A DNA stretch of 32,578 nucleotides from CBDUVZ01 sp965370805. Its GTDB lineage: Bacteria > Hydrothermota > Tepidihabitantia > Tepidihabitantales > Tepidihabitantaceae. The DNA is taken from contig CBDUVZ010000017.1 in the NCBI GenBank assembly GCA_965370805.1, forward strand, positions 1 to 32,578, read 5' to 3'. The notes under the pieces are model-generated. The model was given only the letters and a program-made list of their open reading frames with translations. It did no database searches and was not told the DNA's origin. This document shows positions 26,401-32,578 of the stretch, piece after piece. The stretch's first letter is position 1; each line of letters opens with the position of its first letter. Made by a program: the position numbers and the translations under genes.

Positions 26401-26992
26401 CGAACTGCAGACGTTCGAGCTGATGCTGTATGACCCGCAGTACCATTCGACCGTTACCGGTGACGGCCCGGTGAAGGTGCAGTACCTGACCGTGCAGAAC
26501 GACGACAGCATCTTCGGCAACAACCACAACTTCGCCACGGTCGGGATCCAGAATCCCGGACATGACGACGGGCTCGAATACACCTACGCCGGCAGGTATC
26601 CGGCGGCCGCGGCCGAGGTCCTGCCGCACCGCGCTATCCGGTTCACAACCAACCCGCCGGACACGTTCATCGCGGTGCGGGAGGGCAGACCGGTGCAGCG
26701 GCCGTTCGGCGAGTTCCGCGTTACCCCGAGTCCGGTGCGGGACCGACTGCTGGTTGTACTGCCCGGGATGACGGGCGGAATCAGGCTCGACGTGTTCAAT
26801 GCGCTGGGCCGGGCAGTCCGCAGCTTCGACCCGGCCGGAAGCGGTGCCCGGACCGTGGAGTGGGACCTGACGGACGGCAGCGGGATACGGGTGCCGTCCG
26901 GCGTCTACCATATCAGATTGACACCCTCGGCGGGCAGCGGTAAGATTTGGACTGAGAGAATTACGGTCTTGACCCGCGACAACGGTCGTTGA
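23486..26992 (+). CDS. Gingipain-like C25 family protein with propeptide, His replaced by Trp
   Basis: 1168 residues, GTG start 4 bp after the lipoprotein stop, with GAGGAG upstream. A short signal peptide (MSALLVLVCLVQAGAPG) and a propeptide of about 140 residues precede the C25 catalytic domain (GYLIIVPDEFYDDILPLAAW, TYIRNAYN, DLFVGRLPA). Cys400 in SLYCGTGNY is the expected nucleophile. Trp367 (GRGWGNYDGW) sits exactly 33 residues before it, the spacing of His211 and Cys244 in RgpB, so the His is replaced. After LLGDPSLQMWT come an Ig-like domain, two CARDB-like domains (about 600-810), a nidogen-like domain (about 825-1060, DDTD, CDNGYVAMG, FWDDFRAD) and a type A sorting C-terminus (LDVFNALGRAVRSF, GVYHIRL). 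Confidence 0.87.
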   Translation: MSALLVLVCLVQAGAPGVARTEWLVRDRGAGRLEVEAVFAETEPGQGYAVARLVPAPGGELPVIELVELDTVVTADCGDGPAPVDQPWVSFGSPVVAAGLEVVPLVVTRTRAAPTAGRVVRCRSVVVKLGYEQPLAGYGSGNAMAEMMGSILDGETPEFRVDQPGYLIIVPDEFYDDILPLAAWKEQRGFKVWVRKLSETGSTREQIRTYIRNAYNTLIPVPSYVLLVGAVNKIPAFITTGTPCVTDHPYACVDGDDFMPDLFVGRLPAANGSELDVIVAKVRGYEMTPAMSDPSWFRRALMVATSYQEGGTPAVTALITKRIIRERLLAKGFTQVDTVFYPPTRYGQGPVDSAVNRGVSFVNGRGWGNYDGWGYPQFLTNDVYGLDNGWKLPVITSLYCGTGNYARNPCFGEAWLRAGTPTNPKGGIAFWGSSWTGTSTRWNNCMDYGIYRALFDQGVDLCGPAMYLGKLAQYENFPLAEDSFDLRIYFHVYNLLGDPSLQMWTRVPEQLAVSCPATFPVGASSFEVTVQTVSDVPVAGALVCLHKPGEVHETRRTDATGRACFAIATATPDTMFVTVTGRGLVTGLGQSIGHDAGVFVGHQSHSPATVGPGSSPGVEVVLKNFGGSATAPGVQATLRPLDSCATVTDSVRSYGDITPGGTGSASAFAATIAPACTSGQVIPFGLSITSGDSSWLSAFDLPVHGPTLKVVGYTVHDGNGWLDPGEAAEFSVVVRNSGSGSAGNVGVLLTSLNPSAITVLDSLGSLGTIAPGDSASNASDRFRVQAGVGIGVGRRFSLKATMTGDGGFIQTWEFPVTVGRPVPSAPLGPDRYGYYAYDDTDVGCTERPTYDWVEIDPAHGGSGTRVDLGNDKAVPVSLPFTFRFYGRDYGTVSVCDNGYVAMGSSWLGEIYNWHIPSANGPDGFVAAFWDDFRADTLDASGVFTWYDVANHRFIVEWSRCHHVHGFRPPIIAELQTFELMLYDPQYHSTVTGDGPVKVQYLTVQNDDSIFGNNHNFATVGIQNPGHDDGLEYTYAGRYPAAAAEVLPHRAIRFTTNPPDTFIAVREGRPVQRPFGEFRVTPSPVRDRLLVVLPGMTGGIRLDVFNALGRAVRSFDPAGSGARTVEWDLTDGSGIRVPSGVYHIRLTPSAGSGKIWTERITVLTRDNGR

Positions 26993-27022
26993 GGAGGTAT
27001 GTTGTCTTCGAAAGGAGCACCG

Positions 27023-28321
27023 GTGAGAAGTTCTGTTGTCTTGCTGTTCTGTCTGGTTATGGTCGGCACGCTGATCGCGGCCGATGAAGTGTACCACGGG
27101 GTCGCGGTCGCGCCTGACGGCATGAATGCCTGGGTGGTGACGATCGAGACCACCAACATTTACCACACGACGGATTTCGGTCTCAGTTGGGGGCCGCAGG
27201 AGATACTGACAATCAGGGATTTCTTCGACATCTTCTTCCTCGATTCGCAGAAAGGCTGGACCTGCGGCCGGATTGGAGACATCTTTCATACCTCCAACGG
27301 CGGTGACGACTGGTCCCGCCAGAATCTCGGCGGGCCGAAATTCGCCACCCGGATACAGTTCATCGACGACAGTCTCGGCTGGTGTGCCGGTGGGGAAGCG
27401 ATTCTGCTTCGTACCACCAGCGGCGGGGCCGAGTGGGAGATGAAGATATTCCCCAATCCGCCGTACCCGGGCGACACGGTCGACTTCCACGGTGTGTATT
27501 TCTCCGACCCGGATACGGGCTGGCTCGTGGCCGGCAGGTATCCATCCGGTGATACGTTCGCTTTCGGCCAGGGCTACATCACGCGGACCACGGACGGCGG
27601 CGAATCCTGGGACCTGGTCCGCAAGGACACGGTCTACGATTTCTACGGCGTCGCGTTCCTGGACGGTAGGACCGGCTGGGTTGCCGGCGGCAATGACCAG
27701 ACGATGGGCGCGGTCGTGCTGCATACCACGAACAGCGGCACGGACTGGGCCGAACTCAGCCTCCCGGCCGAAGCCAGATTCCTGCGTGCTCTGGAGTTCG
27801 TCGGCGACCGGCACGGCTGGGCGTGCGGCCGTCACGGGACTATCATCCGTACTACCGATGGCGGGACGAGTTGGCAGTTCTACCCGGGGCTGGCGGACAC
27901 AACCCTTTTCGACATCGAGTTCGCCGACACCCTGCGCGGGATGGCGGCCGGCAACTCGGTGGTCTATCTCACGACCGACGGCGGTAACACCTGGGTGCGG
28001 GGGATGGGCGCAGTTGCCGAACCGCGGGAGCCGGTCCGGCGCGATGCCGCTCTGCTGCGGGTATCCCGGAACCCGGCGCGTTCCAATGTCATTTTCCGGA
28101 TTACCGGCGTCGAAGGTCGTTACGGATTGATGGTGTATGACGCCACCGGCCGGTCGGTCAGGCGTCTTGAAGGCACGGCGCCAGGCGGGGAACAGTCGAT
28201 TGAATGGGACGGCACCGACACGCGGGCCGGAAAGGTCGCCCCCGGCGTTTACCTGGCGCGGCTGACAGCCGGGGACCTGACAAGAACAGTCCGGTTCACC
28301 TGGCTTCCCGCGTCAGAATAG
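27023..28321 (+). CDS. Secreted Ycf48-like beta-propeller with sorting domain
   Basis: 432 residues. The GTG at 27023 was chosen because AAGGAG lies 5 bp upstream and the product starts with a signal peptide (RSSVVLLFCLVMVGTLIAA). An ATG at 26999 directly abuts GAGGAGGT with no spacing. The propeller has about seven blades, several marked by (T/S)(T/S)(D/N)GG-x-(S/D)W: TSNGGDDW, TTDGGESW, TTNSGTDW, TTDGGTSW, TTDGGNTW. Each is preceded by a GW-x-(A/C)GG type strand. This resembles Ycf48/BNR proteins, used widely as secreted interaction scaffolds. The last 85 residues (LMVYDATGRSVRRL, GVYLARLTAG) are a FlgD-like sorting domain. It sits between two C25 genes in one transcript. Confidence 0.87.
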   Translation: MRSSVVLLFCLVMVGTLIAADEVYHGVAVAPDGMNAWVVTIETTNIYHTTDFGLSWGPQEILTIRDFFDIFFLDSQKGWTCGRIGDIFHTSNGGDDWSRQNLGGPKFATRIQFIDDSLGWCAGGEAILLRTTSGGAEWEMKIFPNPPYPGDTVDFHGVYFSDPDTGWLVAGRYPSGDTFAFGQGYITRTTDGGESWDLVRKDTVYDFYGVAFLDGRTGWVAGGNDQTMGAVVLHTTNSGTDWAELSLPAEARFLRALEFVGDRHGWACGRHGTIIRTTDGGTSWQFYPGLADTTLFDIEFADTLRGMAAGNSVVYLTTDGGNTWVRGMGAVAEPREPVRRDAALLRVSRNPARSNVIFRITGVEGRYGLMVYDATGRSVRRLEGTAPGGEQSIEWDGTDTRAGKVAPGVYLARLTAGDLTRTVRFTWLPASE

Positions 28322-28330
28322 GAGACCAGC

Positions 28331-31300
28331 ATGAGGACAGATTCCAGATTCCGGATTGCAGACTTGAGGTTGCCGGGATGCGTTCTGCTCGGGGTTCTGC
28401 TTCTCGCATCGGTCGTGTCCGCGGAGCAGGGCGCGCGGTATCTGATAATCTCGGCCGACGATTTCACCGACGCAGCCCAGCCCCTGGCCGAATGGAAGAC
28501 GAAGAAAGGCATGCTGACCAAGGTCGTCCCGATCTCCGATATCGGCAACAACGCGGGGCAGATCCAGACCTACATCCGCGACGCCTACAGCAGTTGGCCG
28601 ATACCGCCGGAGTACGTTCTCATCCTCGGTGGCGGCGGTCTCATCACCAGCCACAGTTCGTACGACGATTCCTACTACGGGGACATGGAAGGCGACTACA
28701 AGATGGAGATTCCGGTCGGCCGGCTGCCGGCCAACACGGTACGGGAATGCAGCACCGTAGTTGCCAAAGTGCTGGGATATGAGAAGCCTCCGCTCGAAGG
28801 CGACACTGCCTGGTTCCTGAAGGGGACTACCGTGATTCACGAGGACAACGGACCCGACGACACGCTGTACTGGGGTGACTCGCGGCTGATGCACGGATAC
28901 TGGCTGGACCACGGGTACACTCTTGCCGAAAGTCTGAGTACCACTCTCGGGCATAACAGCGCGGACGTGACTGCGTCGGCCAATGACGGTCGCGCGTTCA
29001 TTACCTATCGAGGTCAGGGCGTCGGTTCCTGGTGGGGCTTCGGCTCGATCAACCCGTTCGCCTGGACCAACGGCAATATGATGCCGATAGTTGTCGGCGC
29101 GACTTGCACCACGATGGGTATGAGCGGAGGTGAAGAGATGTACGGCAACAAGTTCGTCCGGGCCGGGACCCCCGACGGACTGGGCGGAGCGATTGCCTAC
29201 TTCGGCACGACCGGCGTGATTACCCACGGCGCTCACTTTCGCAGCGCCGGATACCGGGGATTCGCCGACGCGATTTTCGTGGAGAAGGAACTCCGCCTCG
29301 GTGAGGCGACCCTGCGCGCCCGCTTCCGGGTGGATTCGCTCTATCACCATCAGGCCAGATACCTTGAGTGGAATTTGTTCGGAGACCCGGAGATGAACAT
29401 CTGGACCGGGGTTCCCCGGGAGTGTGACGTCAACTACGACTCGGTTATCGTGATGGCTCCCCAGGACCTCGTGGTCACGGTCACGGTGAACGGCCGCGCG
29501 TTCCACGGCGCGCTGGTGTGCGTTTCGATGGACAGCGTGGTCTACGTCTGGGGTGAGACCGACGGCACCGGCCGGGTCGAACTGCCGGTGAACCCCACCC
29601 ACATCGGAACGATGGACGTGGTTGTGACCGGCAGGAATCTGCAGCCGTTTGAGGGCACGTGCGCGGTCCATGCCGGCGGCATTCCTTACGTCGTTATCGG
29701 CGGCACGAGCATCGATGACTACGTCGGCAATCACGATGGAATCGTCAACCCCGGCGAGCGGTTCCGGCTCCGGGTTGACCTCAAGAACCTGGGTGAAGTG
29801 ACCGCGACCGGTGTCAGCGCAATCCTGCGTACCTCCGAGCCCGGGGTCACCGTGCACGACAGCACTGCTTCCTATGGGACCATCCTGCCGGACAGCACTG
29901 TGTCCGGGGACCCGTTTGACCTGGAGTTCGGCTCCGGGTTCGAAGAAGGCGATGTCGTCCCGACTACGCTTCAGATATGGGACAGCGAAGGCGACACCTG
30001 GAACCGTTCCTTGAATCTGACGGTCCGGGCCGGGAGGCTCGAGTTCGTCTCCGTGGCGCTGCTCGACTCTCCGCCCGGGGGCAACGCCAACGGTTTGCTG
30101 GGCCGGAGCGAGAGCGGCAGGATGCAGATTGCGATTGCCAATACGGGCGGCGGGTCTCTGGACGACGTCGAGGCGGTTCTTGTTACATCCGACACCACTG
30201 TGGCAATCGTCGATTCCACCGGGTTCTACGGCCAGTCCCACGCGGGAGACACGCTGGCCGGCGATTTCGACCGGTTCGGGATTACGGCCGGGCCCAACCT
30301 GGTGCCGGGTCAGCCGGTATCGCTCATGCTCGTGTTGACCGGCAGCGGCGGCACCTACACTTACGCCGACAGCTTCCAACTGGAACTCGCCACCGAAGAG
30401 GGCACAGTCCACGAGCCGACCGGGCCGGACGCTTACGGCTACTGGTGCTACGACGATACCGACTCCGCGTCGGGCCGGGCGCCGACTTATGACTGGCTCG
30501 ACCTTTCCTCCGGGGTCGGCACGGTGATCGACTCCGTATCGGACAAAGACGCGGCAACGGTGACTGTGCCGCTGCCGTTCGGCTTCAAGTACTACGGACA
30601 GAACTACAGCTTCCTGTCGATCTGCTCCAACGGGTTCCTTGCCCTCGGGTACACCAGCTACCGGTTCGGCTCCAACCGGCCGCTGCCCGACACCGGCGGC
30701 CCGACGGCGATGGTCGCGCCGTTCTGGGACGACCTGAACCCTGATGAAGGGTCGGGCGGATACGGAACGGCATACGAGTACTACGACGAAGCCAACCACC
30801 GCTACATGATCGAGTTCAAGGAGTTCGCACACTACGGCCAGCAGTCGATCCGCGAGACTTTCCAGGCGGTCTTCTACGACCCGGCCTTTCACACTACGCC
30901 CACCGGCGACGGCGAGATCGTCTTCTTCTACAACCGGGTCTCGCTCAACTCAGGCTGCACTATCGGCATCGAAGACCATACCGAGACCCGGGCGATAGAG
31001 TACCTCTACAACAATTCCTATCCTCCGACCGCCGCGTATCTCCAGAGCGAGCGGGCAATCAGGTTCACGACCCTCGGGCCCGAGAACCAGTCCAACGCCT
31101 GGCTGGTCCTGCACCAGGTCACCGCTTCTGACTCGGCCGGCGGCAACAACAACGGTCTGTTCGAAGCAGGGGAGACCCTGACGGTTGAAGTGACGATAGA
31201 GAACCGGGGCAGTGCCGATGCCCGCAACACGGACATGCTGCTCCGGTCGCTTGAAGTCGACGCGGTCGTGATGGACTCCCTGGCTGCGCTCGGGGATATC

Positions 31301-31759
31301 GCGCCCGGGGGCCAGGCGACCAACACCGCGCAGCCGTTCGTGTTCCGGATTGCGCCGACGCCCGAGGATTCGATACTCAACTTCGAACTGCAGCTCACCG
31401 CGGACGGCTACGTCACCACCGCGTACTTCTCAATCGGGCTGTCCGATGTTACCGGGATGGCGGAGCAGGGGCAGGGCGGATTGACGTGCACGTCGCTTGA
31501 ACGTGTCCAACCCAACCCGGCGCGGAGCACGGCGGTGATACGCTACGGCCTCGCCCGACCCGGACACGTCGACCTGGCTCTGTTCGACGTCACCGGTCGC
31601 CGGGTCAGAACCCTGGTGCGCGGACAGCAGGGACAGGGCCGGTATGCGGTTTCGCTGGGGAGCGGGACCATGAGTCAGGGAACCTACTTCTGCCGGCTGA
31701 CGGTCACAGCCGACGGTCAGACCCAGCGGTTCGCGGAAAAGCTGTTGCTGGTCGAGTAG
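28331..31759 (+). CDS. Gingipain-like C25 family protein, His replaced by Gln
   Basis: 1142 residues, ATG with AGGAGA upstream, 9 bp after the propeller gene. The signal peptide is preceded by an unusual polar segment (MRTDSRFRIADLRLPG) whose DNA resembles an intergenic module. The C25 domain follows directly at 32-370 (ARYLIISADDF, IPVGRLPANT), with no propeptide. Cys259 in GATCTTMG is the expected nucleophile. The His position reads Gln229 (YRGQGVGSWWG), and GHNS (His208) is shared with the minus-strand paralogue. Downstream: Ig-like (375-455), two CARDB-like domains, a nidogen-like domain (690-890, CSNGFLALG, FWDDLNPD), another CARDB-like domain (EAGETLTVEVTIENRG) and a type A sorting C-terminus (VQPNPARSTAVIRY, LFDVTGRRVRTL, GTYFCRL). 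Confidence 0.87.
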   Translation: MRTDSRFRIADLRLPGCVLLGVLLLASVVSAEQGARYLIISADDFTDAAQPLAEWKTKKGMLTKVVPISDIGNNAGQIQTYIRDAYSSWPIPPEYVLILGGGGLITSHSSYDDSYYGDMEGDYKMEIPVGRLPANTVRECSTVVAKVLGYEKPPLEGDTAWFLKGTTVIHEDNGPDDTLYWGDSRLMHGYWLDHGYTLAESLSTTLGHNSADVTASANDGRAFITYRGQGVGSWWGFGSINPFAWTNGNMMPIVVGATCTTMGMSGGEEMYGNKFVRAGTPDGLGGAIAYFGTTGVITHGAHFRSAGYRGFADAIFVEKELRLGEATLRARFRVDSLYHHQARYLEWNLFGDPEMNIWTGVPRECDVNYDSVIVMAPQDLVVTVTVNGRAFHGALVCVSMDSVVYVWGETDGTGRVELPVNPTHIGTMDVVVTGRNLQPFEGTCAVHAGGIPYVVIGGTSIDDYVGNHDGIVNPGERFRLRVDLKNLGEVTATGVSAILRTSEPGVTVHDSTASYGTILPDSTVSGDPFDLEFGSGFEEGDVVPTTLQIWDSEGDTWNRSLNLTVRAGRLEFVSVALLDSPPGGNANGLLGRSESGRMQIAIANTGGGSLDDVEAVLVTSDTTVAIVDSTGFYGQSHAGDTLAGDFDRFGITAGPNLVPGQPVSLMLVLTGSGGTYTYADSFQLELATEEGTVHEPTGPDAYGYWCYDDTDSASGRAPTYDWLDLSSGVGTVIDSVSDKDAATVTVPLPFGFKYYGQNYSFLSICSNGFLALGYTSYRFGSNRPLPDTGGPTAMVAPFWDDLNPDEGSGGYGTAYEYYDEANHRYMIEFKEFAHYGQQSIRETFQAVFYDPAFHTTPTGDGEIVFFYNRVSLNSGCTIGIEDHTETRAIEYLYNNSYPPTAAYLQSERAIRFTTLGPENQSNAWLVLHQVTASDSAGGNNNGLFEAGETLTVEVTIENRGSADARNTDMLLRSLEVDAVVMDSLAALGDIAPGGQATNTAQPFVFRIAPTPEDSILNFELQLTADGYVTTAYFSIGLSDVTGMAEQGQGGLTCTSLERVQPNPARSTAVIRYGLARPGHVDLALFDVTGRRVRTLVRGQQGQGRYAVSLGSGTMSQGTYFCRLTVTADGQTQRFAEKLLLVE

Positions 31760-31811
31760 CAGACCGAAGAACTGACAGCCATCCGAATCCGGCCTGCGGA
31801 ACCGGGTCGGA

Positions 31812-31915
31812 GTAAACCACAGATGGACACAGATGAGGGCGGAAGTCCGAATTCGGCATTCGCCATTCCCCGATGGTCTGCAATCACCAATCTGAAATCT
31901 ACAATCGCCCTTGGC
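31812..31915 (+). repeat. Intergenic repeat modules
   Basis: AAACCACAGATGGACACAGAT, GGAAGTCCGAATTCGGCATTC, GCCATTCCCCGATGG, CTGCAATCACCAATCTGAAA and CTACAATCGCCCTTGG open the 800-bp non-coding stretch after the last C25 gene. Confidence 0.75.
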
Positions 31916-31920
31916 GTCTA

Positions 31921-32172
31921 GCCTGACAGCTAAGCCGGGTTTTAGGCCGACGAGTAAAGATACATCTATGCTCACAAGTATGCCGACAAGTACGCTGACA
32001 ACTACGCCGACAAGTATGCTGACAACTAGGCCGACAACTATGCCGACAAGTACGCCGACAACTATGCCGACAACTGCGCTGACAAGTACGCTGACAACTA
32101 GGCTGACAAGTACGCCGACAACTATGCCGACAACTGCGCTGAGAACTAGGCTGACAACTAGGCTGAAAGGTG
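31921..32172 (+). repeat. 12-bp tandem array, 21 units
   Basis: Exactly 252 bp in register with a 12-bp unit. Typical units are TGCCGACAAGTA, CGCTGACAACTA, CGCCGACAACTA, TGCTGACAACTA, GGCCGACAACTA and TGCCGACAACTG. The consensus is (T/C/G)GC(C/T)GACAA(G/C)TA. Outer units are degenerate (AGCCGGGTTTTA, AAGATACATCTA, GGCTGAAAGGTG) and inner ones near identical. No spacer/repeat alternation of CRISPR type is present. Confidence 0.9.
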
Positions 32173-32340
32173 ACCCGGGGGGTGACCCCTGGACCGTGGA
32201 GGTGGGCACTCGCTACCGTCACTTTTGGGGCATTTTGCCCCGTTTCTGACGGAATATTGTTACTTTTGCGATTATCGGGTTATTACCTTGTGGGACTACT
32301 CAGCAAACGGGCCGGAGAATATGGCCCGACCGTACCGGCC
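32173..32340 (+). other. Non-coding segment with a 37-bp nested palindrome
   Basis: A GGTGACCC direct repeat occurs at about 32169 and 32181. At 32216-32252 CCGTCA pairs with TGACGG and, inside, GGGGCA pairs with TGCCCC around a TTT loop, with symmetric 5-nt internal loops. This could be a terminator for the long upstream operon or another REP-type element. The AT-richer stretch after it (32253-32310) shows nothing further that I can identify. Confidence 0.6.
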
Positions 32341-32382
32341 GGGGACATAACCTCATCCCCAGGGGATGGGGATTGTGTCCCC
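32341..32382 (+). repeat. Palindromic repeat of the pgsB type, second copy
   Basis: Left arm GGGGACATAACCTCATCCCC and right arm GGGGATGGGGATTGTGTCCC(C) around a one-base loop. Arms begin GGGGACA and end TGTCCCC like the pgsB copy, but the inner sequence differs. Confidence 0.85.
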
Positions 32383-32474
32383 GTTTCGCTGACCGCTGGT
32401 GCGCAAAAGGTCTGGACCGGGAAGTCCTGCTGGCGATTGCGGCGGAGGTGTTTGGGGTGCGACTGGGGACATGA
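32382..32474 (+). pseudogene. Possible remnant of a coding region between palindromes
   Basis: The frame ending at the TGA of 32472-32474 reads ...RFADRWCAKGLDREVLLA then IAAEVFGVRLGT, which looks like real protein (an amphipathic helix) rather than noise. Its stop lies inside the left arm of the next palindrome. REP-associated tyrosine transposases are flanked by such palindromes, so a transposase tail is one reading. The fragment is too short to assign. Confidence 0.25.
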
Positions 32475-32545
32475 CCCAATCCCGTCCTCGGCCTGCCCGC
32501 GCCTCCTTTCACTCGTACGCAGGCGGGCATTGGGATCGTGTCCCC
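32465..32545 (-). repeat. Palindromic repeat of the pgsB type, third copy
   Basis: Left arm GGGGACATGACCCAATCCCG (32465-32484) and right arm CATTGGGATCGTGTCCCC (32528-32545), with a loop of about 43 bp. The CATGACCC and CACGATCCC arms are the same two versions found in pgsB, in opposite orientation. Confidence 0.88.
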
Positions 32546-32567
32546 GACCGGGACCAAGGAGGTAGTA

Positions 32568-32578
32568 TTGTTCGACGC
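32568..32578 (+). CDS. Possible start of a gene running off the right edge
   Basis: AAGGAGG (32556-32562) is followed 5 bp later by TTG at 32568. Only three codons are visible, so the call rests on the ribosome binding site alone. Confidence 0.3.

Noticed and set aside
28313..30892. Long minus-strand open frame (859 codons) opposite the last C25 gene
   Set aside because: Antisense to a recognised C25 protein; composition and lack of motifs mark it as a shadow.
31921..32172. CRISPR array
   Set aside because: Units are 12 bp, contiguous and without unique spacers; no cas gene is nearby.
31911..32249. Thr/Ser/Pro-rich frame with tetrapeptide repeats
   Set aside because: It is what any frame through a 12-bp array gives. 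It starts with TTG, lacks an RBS and runs into palindromes.

Overview
The window is GC-rich DNA of a diderm bacterium that secretes many proteins. Candidate division WOR-3 or a related group next to the FCB superphylum fits best. This is inferred from three things seen together: a SprA-like giant outer-membrane protein, gingipain-type (C25) peptidases with FlgD-like/type A sorting C-termini, and a capB/pgsB-pgsC cluster. No rRNA or tRNA gene is present, so the taxonomy stays tentative.

Layout. 1-1565 (minus) is the 5' part of a large exported protein with 96-residue repeats; its reading frame runs off the left edge. 1566-2264 is repeat-filled and holds two divergent promoters. 2265-5492 (plus) carries a small secreted sorting-domain protein, a Cys-rich protein and an HtrA/DegP protease. 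5684-9436 (plus) is a housekeeping block: folD, a prenyl diphosphate synthase and dxs. It runs on, with short gaps, into the 1825-residue SprA-like protein and a ComEA-like helix-hairpin-helix protein (to 15285). A convergent C25 peptidase lies on the minus strand (15424-17055). Between it and pgsB sit two strong divergent promoters, a 12-bp tandem array and a long G-tract. 17450-20197 is pgsB-pgsC-pgsW (poly-gamma-glutamate or related amide-linked polymer synthesis). 20287-31759 is a tightly packed plus-strand run: a duplicated-domain exported protein, an outer-membrane barrel, an LVIVD lipoprotein, a C25 peptidase, a Ycf48-like propeller and a second C25 peptidase. 31760-32578 is non-coding and dense in repeats, with a possible gene start at the very end.

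How the parts may work together. SprA forms the outer-membrane channel of type IX secretion in Bacteroidota. Several exported proteins here end in the domain type that this system recognises, so a type-IX-like route is a reasonable inference, although no other Por/Gld component is visible. The prenyl synthase and dxs supply isoprenoid precursors. The pgs genes would make an anionic polymer at the inner membrane, and the following exported genes could belong to the same surface programme.

Most unusual observations: (1) all three C25 paralogues keep the catalytic Cys but lack the catalytic His (replaced by Cys, Trp or Gln); (2) a palindromic repeat is inserted in frame in pgsB, and relatives of it lie at the right end; (3) two 12-bp-period arrays occur, one between divergent promoters beside a G-tract; (4) a shared vocabulary of short modules fills almost every gap and leaks into the ends of several proteins.
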